Of a stretch of 60,747 bases of DNA, positions 44,495 to 55,099 are shown one piece after another (position 1 is the first letter of the stretch; every line of letters begins with the position of its first letter). The position numbers and the translations under genes are program-made. The DNA is from an uncultured Clostridium sp. (GTDB taxonomy: Bacteria; Bacillota; Clostridia; Lachnospirales; Lachnospiraceae), in contig UQJF01000003.1 of NCBI GenBank assembly GCA_900541315.1, forward strand, positions 1-60,747, in the 5' to 3' direction. The notes under the pieces are model-generated. The model was not told the DNA's origin and searched no databases. It saw only the letters and a list, made by a program, of their open reading frames with translations.

Positions 44495-45337
44495 ATGGAA
44501 TTTAGTGTAGTTTTGGTAGTAGTTGTATATAATAAAAAAGTTGAGGAGTCTATTACTTGCAAAAATATTATTAACAATTGTCACAATTTGGTTGAAATAT
44601 TAATTATTGATAATAGTACGAGTGACCTTAATAATAAAGAATATTGTATTAGTAAAGGTCTTCGTTATATTTCCATGGCTGGAAATAAGGGATTATCCAA
44701 AGCATATAATGCAGCTATTGATGCATGTAAAGATAAAGATGTAATTATCTTCTTTGATGATGATACTGAAGTTACAGAAGAGTATTTTATAGAGATATAT
44801 AAAGCTTTACAAGAATGTCAGGAAGTCGATATTTTTGCACCAACAATTTATGGACAAGATGGTGTGATTTACTCGCCTAATAAGTATAATTTCATGCGTA
44901 ATCACTTCATTTCACCAATGAATATGGAAATTCCACAAAATCAATTTAACGCCATCGCAAGTTGTCTTGCAGTTAGAATGAGGGTATTCGATAACTATAG
45001 ATTTAATGAGAAATTGTTCGTGGATCAAGTGGATCAAAATTTTTTTTATGATCAAAGAGAACTCAATAGAAAGTTTAAAAGGTTGAATGTGAAAATTCTT
45101 CAAAATTTTTATCAGCGAGGAGAAAGTTTGACACCAGAAGCAGGATGGAAGCGTTTACGATTAAGAATTATCGATATTATGCGTCAGACACGGTTACTTG
45201 GTGGATTAAGAATGCGCTTTTTAGGATTCGCAAAGTGCTGTGGTTTGGGAGTACAAATAGGAAGGAAAAGTAAATCTATTATTGTTCCATTCAAAGCAAT
45301 TGCATTGGCATTGGAATGTGCCGTAATTGATCAGTAG
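44495..45337 (+). CDS. GT2 family glycosyltransferase (rhamnosyltransferase-like)
   Basis: This 280-residue enzyme starts VVLVVVVYNK, has LIIDNSTSDL, GNKGLSKAYNAA and the metal site FFDDDTEV, typical of RfbF/WbbL-like GT2 proteins. The acceptor side contains NEKLFVDQVDQNF, in the position of the usual (F/Y)IDxVD motif. It begins 8 bases after the radical-SAM gene. Acceptor and donor are not deducible. Confidence 0.82.
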   Translation: MEFSVVLVVVVYNKKVEESITCKNIINNCHNLVEILIIDNSTSDLNNKEYCISKGLRYISMAGNKGLSKAYNAAIDACKDKDVIIFFDDDTEVTEEYFIEIYKALQECQEVDIFAPTIYGQDGVIYSPNKYNFMRNHFISPMNMEIPQNQFNAIASCLAVRMRVFDNYRFNEKLFVDQVDQNFFYDQRELNRKFKRLNVKILQNFYQRGESLTPEAGWKRLRLRIIDIMRQTRLLGGLRMRFLGFAKCCGLGVQIGRKSKSIIVPFKAIALALECAVIDQ

Positions 45338-45478
45338 TGAGAAGTTTTATGACACATGTATTAGTGCAAATGTTGATTTATAGCTGTTTAAGAGCCCAAA
45401 AATCAGCAAAATTATGTATCTTATACAAATGAAATTCAATACTTGAAAATTAGAATACATGGAATATTATGAGGAAAT

Positions 45479-46633
45479 ATGAAAGTTTTATATTTTATGA
45501 ATCATGCTGATCAAGGAGGGGCAGCTCTTGCATTGTATGATTTAATCATTGAAATTAAAAAAAATTCAGAGATTGTGCCTGTTGTTATAACAGGAAAGAA
45601 TAATCATTTAAATCAAATGTTATCTGATATAGGAATTGAAAACTATTCAGCTCCATTCAAAAACTTTATTAGCTCTAGTAAATCTCCAGAGTGGTTGTTT
45701 AAATTCTTATTAAAGATCCGTTATCAAGCTGGACAATATATTGCACTACGGAAAATCGAAAAGATGATAGACTTTTCAACAGTTGATATTATTCATTCTA
45801 ATTTAAACAGAATCGATATTGGAGCTATTTTAGCTCAAAAATATAAGATTCCGCATATTTGGCACATTCGTGAACATGCAGATGGTCGAGATTTTAAAGT
45901 GGTGTCAATAAAAAGAAATCCGATTAAATATATGAATTCCTTTGACTCAAAGTATGTTTATATTTCACAGTCTGTAAAGAATGTATGGGAAAAAAGGGGA
46001 TTAAAAACTTATAGGGCAAGTGTAATCTATGATGGAGTTCGAGCAGAATTATATCAATCAAGATGTTCTGCTAAAAGTGATAAACTGCGTATGATTTTTT
46101 TGGGAGGATATGCTAAGAGCAAAGGTCAAGAGGACTTAATTGATGCATTAAAGAATTTATCGCAAGAGCTAAAAAAACAATTTGAAATTGATTTTTATGG
46201 AAATGGAGCAGAAGCATATATTAAGTATCTAAAAATCAAAATTGATCAAAATGGTCTTTCAGATGTAATGAAACTTCACTCATATCAACAGGATATATGG
46301 AAAAAGATATCACAATATGATGTGGGATTGACTTGTTCACATGGAGAGGGATTTGGCAGGGTTACAGTAGAATATATGATGGCCGGACTTTGTCCAATAG
46401 CAAGCAATGGCGGGGCATCACCAGAAATCATTGATGATAAAAAAACAGGTATTTTGTATGAGGTATTAAATAAAGATGCATTGCGTAAAGCCGTGATTTG
46501 GGCAATACATAATCAGGATGCAGTACATAAATTCGGTGAGAATGCAAAAAAAAGTGCCCGATTAAATTTTTCCATGGAAAAACACGCAAGCGAAATTAAA
46601 AAATTATATTATGAGGTAGCAAAAGATGTATAA
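45479..46633 (+). CDS. GT4 family glycosyltransferase
   Basis: The 384-residue GT-B enzyme opens VLYFMNHADQGGAALALYDL, a GT4 acceptor-domain start, and has IFLGGYAKSKGQEDLIDAL and HGEGFGRVTVEYMMAG in the donor domain, where the Glu pair binds the sugar nucleotide. GAGGAAAT precedes the start after a 141-base gap with no visible feature. It overlaps the next GT2 gene by 8 bases. Confidence 0.87.
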   Translation: MKVLYFMNHADQGGAALALYDLIIEIKKNSEIVPVVITGKNNHLNQMLSDIGIENYSAPFKNFISSSKSPEWLFKFLLKIRYQAGQYIALRKIEKMIDFSTVDIIHSNLNRIDIGAILAQKYKIPHIWHIREHADGRDFKVVSIKRNPIKYMNSFDSKYVYISQSVKNVWEKRGLKTYRASVIYDGVRAELYQSRCSAKSDKLRMIFLGGYAKSKGQEDLIDALKNLSQELKKQFEIDFYGNGAEAYIKYLKIKIDQNGLSDVMKLHSYQQDIWKKISQYDVGLTCSHGEGFGRVTVEYMMAGLCPIASNGGASPEIIDDKKTGILYEVLNKDALRKAVIWAIHNQDAVHKFGENAKKSARLNFSMEKHASEIKKLYYEVAKDV

Positions 46634-47594
46634 ACCAATGTTTTCAATCATCATTCCAGTATATAAGGTTGAAAAATATTTATCAAAGTGCCTCGAAAGT
46701 GTAACGGCTCAGACATATACCGATTTTGAAGTAATCTTAATAGATGATGGATCACCTGATAGTTGTCCTTCACTTTGCGATAGTTTTGCTAAGATAGATT
46801 CTCGATGTAAGGTTATACATCAGTTAAACAAGGGACTTTCAGGAGCAAGAAATACTGGTTTGAAAGCGGCAAAAGGTCGGTATATATATTTTTTAGATAG
46901 TGATGATACAATTGCAGTTAATCTTCTTGAAGAATTAATGCACGTAATCAAAACTCAAGAGGTAGATATTGTTGGTTTTAGTGCTGTAGTTACATCATTT
47001 AATAATACATGTTTACTATCAACAGGTAATTATACAAATATGGTTGAAAGAGGAATAGAGATTTCACAAAGAAGAGTACCATTATCGACAGTGCCGCTTT
47101 ATTGTTATCGTCGGGATTTTTTAAAAGAAAAATGTTTAACATTTAAAGAAAAAATATATTATGAAGATATTCTTTTTACCGCACTAGTTTTTCTGGAGAA
47201 TCCAAAAGTATATTATATGGATTTGCCGCTTTATTTTTATAATAAACGAGAGGAGTCCATAACAACATCTAAAGCCAAGGGAAAAAATTATTTTGATATT
47301 ATTGAAATTTGCAAACTATTGATTAAAGTTAATAAAGTTGGATGGAGTGTTGGCAAAAAGACCGCATTTAAAAATATAATGAAATCTTATATTCTATTAA
47401 GTGAAGAAATATATAGGATGCTTGATGAAAAAGACAAAAAGAGCTTATTGATAGTTAGAGAAGATTTGATGGAAACAGTGAAATCTCAAAGAAAAGAAAT
47501 GGGATGGAAGAATTATATTATCGCATGTTTTCCTAACATATTATTTGCCGTTAGGGAAGTAAGGAGAAAAATCAGATGTCGAAATCAAATATGA
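46626..47594 (+). CDS. GT2 family glycosyltransferase
   Basis: The 322-residue protein is a typical capsule GT2: FSIIIPVYKVEKYLSKCLES at the start, LIDDGSPDSC, GLSGARNTGL and the FLDSDDT metal site, with KIYYEDILFT on the acceptor side. It probably adds one sugar of the repeat unit at the cytoplasmic membrane face. It overlaps both neighbours, so translation is coupled. Confidence 0.88.
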   Translation: MYKPMFSIIIPVYKVEKYLSKCLESVTAQTYTDFEVILIDDGSPDSCPSLCDSFAKIDSRCKVIHQLNKGLSGARNTGLKAAKGRYIYFLDSDDTIAVNLLEELMHVIKTQEVDIVGFSAVVTSFNNTCLLSTGNYTNMVERGIEISQRRVPLSTVPLYCYRRDFLKEKCLTFKEKIYYEDILFTALVFLENPKVYYMDLPLYFYNKREESITTSKAKGKNYFDIIEICKLLIKVNKVGWSVGKKTAFKNIMKSYILLSEEIYRMLDEKDKKSLLIVREDLMETVKSQRKEMGWKNYIIACFPNILFAVREVRRKIRCRNQI

Positions 47595-48874
47595 AATTCA
47601 AATTGTATAGATATGAAGTTGGAATAGATTATATTAATTTAACACTTTTTATGTCTTTTGCAACATTATTTGTGGCACAGACATTTCACGCACCATCAAT
47701 AATTTACTTTTTAATAGATGTGCCCATTATGGTCATGATGTTAAAAAACTTTAAAAAAATTTTTGCTGTATTGTCGTGGAAAAGTTTCATATCTATTCCA
47801 CTTACACTTATACTGATTTTTATCTTTATGCTGATCGGAAGTGTTGCAAATAATGTTCCTTTAGGAAATACTTTGTATGGAATATATAAATATTATAGAG
47901 GTTTTCTCTTTTTCTTTTCTACCTTGGCACTTGTAGATTCCTCAAGTGAGAAACGTACATTTTCTCTTTTGAAGGTGATATTTTGTATTAATTTTGTATT
48001 AACAATTGTTGAATTCTTTTTTGGGGGAATAAATCAAGATCTTTTAGGTGGCATATTTGGTCCTGTTGTCGGCGTCAATCAATATACAAATTTATATTTT
48101 GTAATCATTAGTGTTTTTTGTATCGAAATAGTTATAAACCGAGATACAGACTGCAAAAAATTTAGGCAGGCGCTCATCATTTCTACTTGTATGTTTGCCA
48201 CTGCAGCTTTCGCAGAGATAAAATATTTCTTTGCTGAGTTTTTAGTTTTACTCTTAGTTGCCTATTTGTGTCTTCCAAAGAAATGGAACTCTATTTTCGG
48301 TATCATCTTAATTATTGTAGGTATTGTAGTATTTTATAACATTTTGATTCATATATTTCCAGAATTTACTAACCTTGTTAATGAGCTAAAAAAAGGTGGG
48401 CTTACACGATTGATTGATTTACAGCGACATTATAGTACAGACAATGATATTGGAAGAGCTGTAATTTTTACGTATTCCAATCAATATCTTTTGTCCAATA
48501 AAAAAAATCAGTTGATAGGTATGGGAGTCGGAAATGTTACCTCATCAGGCATAGTAAATAACAATTTCTGGCTTAAAAATCAAATGACTCATTATGATCA
48601 ATTTTATACTTCATATTTGTATAATGAGCAAGGAATGATAGGATTTATATTATACTGCTTGATATACTTAGAGATATTTATTATAGGGCTAAGGGCATTG
48701 CTGAAAAGTAAAAAACGAAAGTATGGCACAATGTTGATTATGCTAGTTTGTGGGTGTGTTATGGTATTTGTTTATAATATGGCAATGTATTCCCAATTGT
48801 GTTTTATTGCATTTTGGGCTTTAGCTGTTATGGTCAAAAAATGTATACAAGGTGAGGAAAAGGAAAGAATATGA
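47576..48874 (+). CDS. Wzy-like O-antigen/capsule polymerase
   Basis: This 432-residue protein is strongly hydrophobic with about 11-12 membrane helices and one larger outer loop (about 265-335), the Wzy profile. Wzy joins lipid-linked repeat units on the outer membrane face. Wzy sequences are poorly conserved, so the call rests on topology, length and position between GTs and the flippase. AAGGAG fits the ATG at 47576, inside the end of the previous gene (19-base overlap). Confidence 0.75.
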   Translation: MSKSNMKFKLYRYEVGIDYINLTLFMSFATLFVAQTFHAPSIIYFLIDVPIMVMMLKNFKKIFAVLSWKSFISIPLTLILIFIFMLIGSVANNVPLGNTLYGIYKYYRGFLFFFSTLALVDSSSEKRTFSLLKVIFCINFVLTIVEFFFGGINQDLLGGIFGPVVGVNQYTNLYFVIISVFCIEIVINRDTDCKKFRQALIISTCMFATAAFAEIKYFFAEFLVLLLVAYLCLPKKWNSIFGIILIIVGIVVFYNILIHIFPEFTNLVNELKKGGLTRLIDLQRHYSTDNDIGRAVIFTYSNQYLLSNKKNQLIGMGVGNVTSSGIVNNNFWLKNQMTHYDQFYTSYLYNEQGMIGFILYCLIYLEIFIIGLRALLKSKKRKYGTMLIMLVCGCVMVFVYNMAMYSQLCFIAFWALAVMVKKCIQGEEKERI

Positions 48875-49671
48875 TACCAAAAGTTATCCATTATTGTTGG
48901 TTTGGTGGAAATCAATTACCAGAACTGGCGCAAAAATGTATAGAATCTTGGAAAAAATACTTTCCAGATTACGAAATCAAAGAATGGAATGAAAGCAATT
49001 TTGATTTGAATTGTTGCGACTATGTGAAGGAAGCCTACACAGCAAAAAAATGGGCATTTGTAAGTGATTATGCTCGTTTTTGGATTTTATATAATTACGG
49101 TGGTTTATATTTTGATACAGATGTTGAAGTGATTCGAGACATGAGCGAGATAGTAAATCGAGGTGCATTTATGGGTTGCGAAGCAATGAATAAATGTGCT
49201 CCCGGTCTTGGTCTGGGAGTAAACCCCGGTCTTGGTCTGTATAAAGAAATTTTGGATTTTTATCATACTATCCATTTCGTGAATAAGGATGGAACGCTTA
49301 ATGAACAAACAGTGGTTTTATACACAACTAATATTTTAAAGAAGCATGGTTTTAAGGAACTAGAACAAATCCAATACGTAGCCGGAATATATATTTACCC
49401 CGAAGAATATTTCTGCCCACTTAATTATGGGACAGGAAAATTGACAATAACAAATAATACATTTTCAATTCATCATTATAGCGCTTCATGGCACTCTAAA
49501 CTTGATTCTATTGTGGATGCGATTGAACGATGTGGCTCCAATAACAAGAAAATTGAATATAGATGTAGACGAATAATATCTTTTCCATTTAGAGTTGCTA
49601 ATAAGATTAAAAAAAATGGTATTAAAAATACAGCAAAATTTATTATAAAGAAATTGGGCGGTTGTAAATAA
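48871..49671 (+). CDS. GT32-type (OCH1-like) capsular glycosyltransferase
   Basis: The 266-residue enzyme has the GT32 opening IPKVIHYCWFGG, a FVSDYARFWILYNYGGLYFD segment and the DTD metal site (about 80-82). Related proteins add mannose, galactose or similar sugars in Gram-positive capsules. It overlaps wzy by 4 bases. A 128-base gap with no recognised feature follows it. Confidence 0.88.
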   Translation: MIPKVIHYCWFGGNQLPELAQKCIESWKKYFPDYEIKEWNESNFDLNCCDYVKEAYTAKKWAFVSDYARFWILYNYGGLYFDTDVEVIRDMSEIVNRGAFMGCEAMNKCAPGLGLGVNPGLGLYKEILDFYHTIHFVNKDGTLNEQTVVLYTTNILKKHGFKELEQIQYVAGIYIYPEEYFCPLNYGTGKLTITNNTFSIHHYSASWHSKLDSIVDAIERCGSNNKKIEYRCRRIISFPFRVANKIKKNGIKNTAKFIIKKLGGCK

Positions 49672-49799
49672 CAAGCACGGATTATTGCAGAAATATGATA
49701 TTTAGCGTTTTTGTAGATATTCTTCCAGTAATCATTATAGAAAAAACCACTCCACTGAAGGCAACATAGAGTTTATAGAATTCGAGGACAAAGTCATAA

Positions 49800-51215
49800 A
49801 TGAGTAAGTACAAATATCTGATAAAAAATATGGGACTTCTTACATTAAGCAATTTTGCTACAAAATTACTTTCCTTTTTTCTAGTCCCGCTATATACATC
49901 AATACTTTCAACTGCAGAATATGGGGAATATGACTTTATTTCTTCAACGGTTGGTATCTTAGTGCCAATTTTAACAATAAATATTTACGAAGCTGTTCTC
50001 AGATATTCAATGGATAAAGAAGCAGCCCCTAAGGATGTATTTTCTATTGGATTAAAATTTTGCCTTATTGGTAACAGTATCACAATATTGTTTCTTGTAG
50101 TTAATCATTTTTTCGCTATAAGTCGTATTATTGATGACTTATCAATTTATTTTTTCCTTATATTCTTTACCAATTCAATTTCTGGCATAATTTCGTCAAT
50201 GGCAAGGGGATTAGATAGAATTAAGGAAATATCAATAGCAAGTGTTATAGGATCGATAATAACAATAACTCTAAATATCGTATTGTTATGTGTTGCTAAA
50301 CTTGGTATTGATGGATATTTTATTGCTAATATATTTGGAATATTGAGCCAAATGTGTTTTTTATTCGTTTGCATGAAAGGATGGAAATATATTTCATTCA
50401 AACATGTCGAGCAGAAAACAAACAAAGAGATGATACATTACAGTTTGCCCACAATTGCTAATGCTATAGCATGGTGGGTTAATGGCCTAGCGGACAGGTA
50501 CGTCATTATATTTTTTTTAGGAATATCTGCCAATGGTGTTTATTCGGTCGCATCTAAAATACCATCTATATTAAATATTTTTCAGAATATTTTTTCCCAA
50601 GCATTTATGTTGTCAGCTGTGAAGGAATTTGACAAGGATGATACAGATGGATTTTTTAGAAAAATATTTAGCACATATAATTTTGTATTAGTCATGGTGT
50701 GTTCCTTAATAATATGCGCTGATAAAATTTTGGCACGGTACTTGTATGCTAACGACTTTTATGATGCATGGAGATTTGTACCGTTTCTAACCATTTCTAT
50801 TATCTTTGGCTCTTTATCAGGGTATGCAGGAAGTATATTTGCAGCGTTAAAGCATTCAGAGTATTTTGCAAAATGTTCTGGATCAGGCGCAGTAGCAAAT
50901 ATTTGTATGAATATTGTTTTAGTGCCTCTATGGGGAACATTAGGAGCTGCTATAGCAACAGCAATCTCCTACTGGATTGTATATCTTGTAAGTATGTTTT
51001 ATTTGAATAGAAGCATGAATGTAAAAATATCTCTTATGAGAGATACTTTTGCATATGGAATGCTAATGCTTCAAGCATTTATACTTTTGAATGAATGGAT
51101 TGAATGGAAAATTCAGTACGGTATTCAAATAATATTCGTTGTTGTATTGCTGATTTTATATAAAAGCGAGATTAAATATTTTATAAGTAAACTAATATCA
51201 TTGAAAGGCAATTAA
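49800..51215 (+). CDS. Wzx-type repeat-unit flippase (MATE/MOP superfamily)
   Basis: The 471-residue protein has about 12-14 membrane helices and the family start YLIKNMGLLTLSNFATKLLSF. It moves undecaprenyl-linked repeat units across the membrane before polymerisation by Wzy. Length and topology are typical. The next gene starts immediately after its stop (TAA followed by ATG). Confidence 0.88.
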   Translation: MSKYKYLIKNMGLLTLSNFATKLLSFFLVPLYTSILSTAEYGEYDFISSTVGILVPILTINIYEAVLRYSMDKEAAPKDVFSIGLKFCLIGNSITILFLVVNHFFAISRIIDDLSIYFFLIFFTNSISGIISSMARGLDRIKEISIASVIGSIITITLNIVLLCVAKLGIDGYFIANIFGILSQMCFLFVCMKGWKYISFKHVEQKTNKEMIHYSLPTIANAIAWWVNGLADRYVIIFFLGISANGVYSVASKIPSILNIFQNIFSQAFMLSAVKEFDKDDTDGFFRKIFSTYNFVLVMVCSLIICADKILARYLYANDFYDAWRFVPFLTISIIFGSLSGYAGSIFAALKHSEYFAKCSGSGAVANICMNIVLVPLWGTLGAAIATAISYWIVYLVSMFYLNRSMNVKISLMRDTFAYGMLMLQAFILLNEWIEWKIQYGIQIIFVVVLLILYKSEIKYFISKLISLKGN

Positions 51216-52319
51216 ATGAAACTCTGTATTATAACACAGGAAAATGCGAGGGAGCCAAAAACATGGTCGGGCACTCCTAAAACAATAATAGAATATTGTG
51301 AAAAACAAAGCATTGAAATATGTAATTTGAGTTTTATAGGTAAAATCCATCATTTCGGTTTTGGAAAAATTAAGGCTATTATCGATAAGTATATATATTG
51401 TTATAGCAGCAGCTTTAGAGATCCATTTCCACTTTGGTATGCTATGAATGCAAACTTTTTTGAAAATGAAATGGCTAAGTATAAAGTTGATGGATATATA
51501 TTTATGGGAGAACAGTGCCTTAAGGATAAAGCAAATATTAATGGGAAAACATATGTCTACATGGATAGAATGATAAATATTATAGCCCAATACGATGAAG
51601 ATAAAAGAAAATGTAAAAATTGGTATATTAAAAATTATATGAAAAACGATAAGAAGAGTTTATCGTGTATGGATCATATTTTTACTCAGAATGATTGGAG
51701 CAGAAATGAAATAATTTCTAAATATGGAATTCCTGAATCAAAAGTTACAAATGTTGGAGTCGGTGTAAATTTACAAGGGTATGAAGGCATTAAGCAATAT
51801 GATAATCATAAAATACTTATTGTTCTTAGAAAGGGGACGGAGCATTATAAGGGCTTAGATCTTTTACTGGAAGCATTTGTAATTGCGAGAAAAGCAATTC
51901 CTGATTTGTCTCTGCATGTTGTGGGAACGGAATATAAAAAAATGGATGGCGTATTTTACTATTATAATCAACCTAGAACGGTAACAGTTAGCCTATTTCA
52001 AGAATGTGCATTATATGCGATGCCAGCATTATTAGAGCCTAATGGAATAACTTACTTGGAAGCATTGGCTAACAAAATGCCAATTCTTGGATTAAATCGT
52101 TTTGCATTTCCAGAGTTTAGTGGTTATGGAAAATTTGGATTTATTGTTGATGAACCTATTCCAGAAAATGTTTCCATAGCCATTTGCAAGGCTTTTTCCG
52201 ATACAGAAAAACTTCATATTATGGGAAATGAAGGGCAGAAAATGGTTCTAAAAAAATATACATGGGATAAGGTTATATCTTCAATGTTACAAATAATAGA
52301 AACTGATTTGAGGACATAA
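51216..52319 (+). CDS. GT4-like glycosyltransferase
   Basis: This 367-residue protein has a weakly conserved GT-B fold: ILIVLRKGTEHYKGLDLLLEAF starts the donor domain and PALLEPNGITYLEALANKMP holds the usual Glu-x7-Glu pattern. The N-terminal half is diverged. It lies directly after wzx; AAAGG upstream overlaps the end of that gene. Confidence 0.8.
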   Translation: MKLCIITQENAREPKTWSGTPKTIIEYCEKQSIEICNLSFIGKIHHFGFGKIKAIIDKYIYCYSSSFRDPFPLWYAMNANFFENEMAKYKVDGYIFMGEQCLKDKANINGKTYVYMDRMINIIAQYDEDKRKCKNWYIKNYMKNDKKSLSCMDHIFTQNDWSRNEIISKYGIPESKVTNVGVGVNLQGYEGIKQYDNHKILIVLRKGTEHYKGLDLLLEAFVIARKAIPDLSLHVVGTEYKKMDGVFYYYNQPRTVTVSLFQECALYAMPALLEPNGITYLEALANKMPILGLNRFAFPEFSGYGKFGFIVDEPIPENVSIAICKAFSDTEKLHIMGNEGQKMVLKKYTWDKVISSMLQIIETDLRT

Positions 52320-52320
52320 A

Positions 52321-53502
52321 ATGAAAAATAAAATGCGGATAGTTATTACTTCTGGATTTAGATGGAATTATTTTCAATGGTTTTTGTTGGGATTTCATGA
52401 ATTAGAGAATCGGGGATTGATAAAATTGGATTATAGTTTGCCATTAGCCAGTCGAATATTGTTATCGTCATCAAATAAATTGATTATTCGAATAGCAGAT
52501 AAGTGTAGACGGATATTTGAGCCTGATTCCTACAATATGGACGGATATATTTTATATTATGACAACGGTAAAAAAATTAAAAAGACATTTACAATTGATA
52601 GTGCCGATGCTCCATATCTATTTGACAGTAAAAAACTTAACAAAGTAGATATTTATTTTAAAATGCAATGTCCTATTGATTTAAAGTTGGCTGGATTTTA
52701 TATTACCGATCTAATTATGATTCCCTGGTGTGACCATGAACATGAGGACTGCGGGATTAAACTTACAGAAAGAGGAAAAAGAAAGACGATTTCACTTGAT
52801 GGAAAAAATAATATAAGACCATTAATGGTAGGTCCAAGGCAACTTTCAAAAGGTACTTCATATGATTGTTTAAAAGCTGGATATGATAACTATTTAAAAG
52901 GCAGAAATATTGAAAAAGCAAAAAATATTATGTGCTATTTTGGAAATGCCTTAGGACCGAAGCCTGAAGCCAATCCAATACCTGATTATGATTGGGAAGC
53001 AGATATAATGGGATTTTATGGAGAAAGTGTTAATCATCCTAATGAGAAAAGAGAAAACGTTGCAAAATATATTGCACGCCTCAATTCAAGTGATGCAAGA
53101 GTGATATCTACGGCAAATGCAGATTCGCATATAGTAGAAAATAAAAATCTAATAATCCCTCTAGAAAAATTTTGCAAGCATATAGCAGCGTTTAAATATA
53201 ATGCAAATGTTTCTGGATACAGACTGTCAATGCCAAGTCGTTTTATTGAGAGTTTTATGGTAGGAACAAGCGTAATTACAGATAAATTAGCTATTAAGTG
53301 GTACAAGCCGTTTGATACCGAAGTTGTAGAAACAGTTCCTATGGGATATTTGCCTATGAATAAAGTTGATTGGAAACAATTTCAAAAAGATTTGAATAAT
53401 CTGCCTTCAGTAGATCCAAGCCAAGTAATAAAGGCTTTTGAAGAAAAATGGTCTCCAAAAGTTGTGGCTCAATATATTATAGATACAGTAAAGGAGAGTT
53501 AA
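52321..53502 (+). CDS. Putative exostosin-like glycosyltransferase
   Basis: I cannot assign this 393-residue protein firmly. The C-terminal half (KYNANVSGYRLSMPSRFIESFMVGTSVIT) resembles the donor-binding end of GT47/exostosin-type or CgeB-like GT-B enzymes, while the first 200 residues match nothing I know. No membrane helices or signal peptide. It starts one base after the preceding stop with GAGG within that gene, so it belongs to the capsule operon. Confidence 0.6.
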   Translation: MKNKMRIVITSGFRWNYFQWFLLGFHELENRGLIKLDYSLPLASRILLSSSNKLIIRIADKCRRIFEPDSYNMDGYILYYDNGKKIKKTFTIDSADAPYLFDSKKLNKVDIYFKMQCPIDLKLAGFYITDLIMIPWCDHEHEDCGIKLTERGKRKTISLDGKNNIRPLMVGPRQLSKGTSYDCLKAGYDNYLKGRNIEKAKNIMCYFGNALGPKPEANPIPDYDWEADIMGFYGESVNHPNEKRENVAKYIARLNSSDARVISTANADSHIVENKNLIIPLEKFCKHIAAFKYNANVSGYRLSMPSRFIESFMVGTSVITDKLAIKWYKPFDTEVVETVPMGYLPMNKVDWKQFQKDLNNLPSVDPSQVIKAFEEKWSPKVVAQYIIDTVKES

Positions 53503-53506
53503 ACAT

Positions 53507-54241
53507 ATGAAACCACATTTAATTATGCCAATGGGTGGAGCTGGTTCTCGTTTCTATAAAAATGGATATATGCAGCCTAAGCCTCTTATTGAGATAAAGA
53601 CTAGACCTTTTCTATATTGGGCTACAATGTCAATCAAGAAATACATAGATATTGAAGATGTCACTTTTGTAGTGCTTCAGCAGCATATTGACAGATTTAA
53701 TATTGATAGCGTTATCAAGGAATATTTTCCAGATGCAGGTATTGAAGTACTGCCAGATATTCTTCCCGGTCCGGTGTTTACAGCGTTAAAGGGTGTGGCA
53801 AAGATTAAAGATAATGCACCAATAATTTTCAACGATTGTGATCACATGTTTAAATGTTCTGAGATTAATAATATTTTGAATCAAAATGCGTTTACTTCTG
53901 ATGGAGCCTTGCTTACATTTGAATCAAATGAACCTCAATTTAGTTATGTTAAATATGGTGAAGAGGAAAAGATAATTGGAACAATAGAGAAAAAGGTAGT
54001 AAGCCATCATGCTATCTGTGGAGCTTATATCTTCAAAAATGTTAAATTATTTAAAGATATGGCTGAAGTGTATACTCAAAATTGTCCATATAACGAATGT
54101 TACATGAGTGGTCTTTACAATGTTATGTGTGAAAATGGACTTATTGTAAAAGATTATCTTTTAGATTACCACGTAGAGTTTGGCACACCAGAAGAATATG
54201 AAAAAGCAAAGGGCTCACAGTATTTTAGTGATTTGGTGTAA
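53507..54241 (+). CDS. Sugar-phosphate nucleotidyltransferase-like protein
   Basis: The 244-residue protein is a GT-A-fold NTP transferase: IMPMGGAGSRFYKNGYMQPKP contains the pyrophosphorylase G-x-G-x-R...K signature, NDCDHMF is the metal-binding segment, and the end contains VEFGTPEEY. It is shorter than GlmU/RmlA and closer to LicC-like cytidylyltransferases. With the next three genes it forms a kinase, nucleotidyltransferase and phosphatase module, probably making an activated (NDP-linked) substituent for the capsule. AAGGAG precedes it. Confidence 0.78.
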   Translation: MKPHLIMPMGGAGSRFYKNGYMQPKPLIEIKTRPFLYWATMSIKKYIDIEDVTFVVLQQHIDRFNIDSVIKEYFPDAGIEVLPDILPGPVFTALKGVAKIKDNAPIIFNDCDHMFKCSEINNILNQNAFTSDGALLTFESNEPQFSYVKYGEEEKIIGTIEKKVVSHHAICGAYIFKNVKLFKDMAEVYTQNCPYNECYMSGLYNVMCENGLIVKDYLLDYHVEFGTPEEYEKAKGSQYFSDLV

Positions 54242-54244
54242 AAA

Positions 54245-55099
54245 ATGAACATAACGGATTTAGGTGGACATTCAGGCTGTAAGATACTTCTTTGTGAAAA
54301 AAACAATAATGAAATCTTTGTAAGGAAAATTTCAAGTGATAAAAATTATAATAAGCGACTGGCAGTTCAGGCTAAAAAACAGGCAACTTACTCAAATCCT
54401 AATATAAAAGTACCGAAAGTGTTACAAACTGGATATACTGACGACGGATTATTCTACTTCGACATGGAATATGTTCAGGGCATTACAATGGCTGAATATA
54501 TTAAAACAATTGAAATTGGCAAGGTTCGTTCTATTTGCGAATCTATTGTAAATAACATTGTAAGCAGAGATTCTGAAAATACTGATGTTGATGAAAGTAT
54601 TTTTACCACAAAAATAGCATCTTTAAAGGAAAAATTGCAGCCACAGAATAATCCCGTAATCAATGATGCTATTGAATTATTAAATAAACATAGTTGGAAG
54701 AGATTTAGAAAAACTCAGTGCCATGGTGATCTTACACTTGAAAATATTATTGTGAAAGATAATCAATTATATTTAATTGACTTTCTGGATTCCTTTTATG
54801 ATTGCTGGATTATGGATATAAGTACAATTATGCAGGATGTTCAGACTATGTGGTCATATCGACATGATGAAGAAGCCGAAATCAATACCAAGTTACGCCT
54901 GCTTGTATTCAGAGATATTTTAATGGATACAGTAAAGCGAGTTTCGCCAGAAGATTATTTGGAAGTGTATTATGCCCTTCTTTTAAAACTGATCAGAATA
55001 TTTCCTTATACTAAAGACAAGGAAACCTATGATTTTTTAAATGATAAGACAAAATCAATTATTAATATTATTAGGGAGATGGAAGTATGCGAACATTGA
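54245..55099 (+). CDS. APH/choline-kinase-like phosphotransferase
   Basis: This 284-residue kinase-fold protein has the catalytic loop CHGDLTLENIIV (about 158-169) and the metal-binding LIDFLD (about 177-182), as in aminoglycoside phosphotransferases and choline kinases. It lies 3 bases after a nucleotidyltransferase and overlaps another by 13, so it most likely phosphorylates a sugar or alcohol that is then activated. It is not an antibiotic-resistance gene by context. Confidence 0.78.
   Translation: MNITDLGGHSGCKILLCEKNNNEIFVRKISSDKNYNKRLAVQAKKQATYSNPNIKVPKVLQTGYTDDGLFYFDMEYVQGITMAEYIKTIEIGKVRSICESIVNNIVSRDSENTDVDESIFTTKIASLKEKLQPQNNPVINDAIELLNKHSWKRFRKTQCHGDLTLENIIVKDNQLYLIDFLDSFYDCWIMDISTIMQDVQTMWSYRHDEEAEINTKLRLLVFRDILMDTVKRVSPEDYLEVYYALLLKLIRIFPYTKDKETYDFLNDKTKSIINIIREMEVCEH

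Noticed and set aside
54245..55099. Aminoglycoside resistance phosphotransferase
   Set aside because: Only the general kinase fold is shared; overlapping nucleotidyltransferases and capsule context indicate sugar or alcohol activation.
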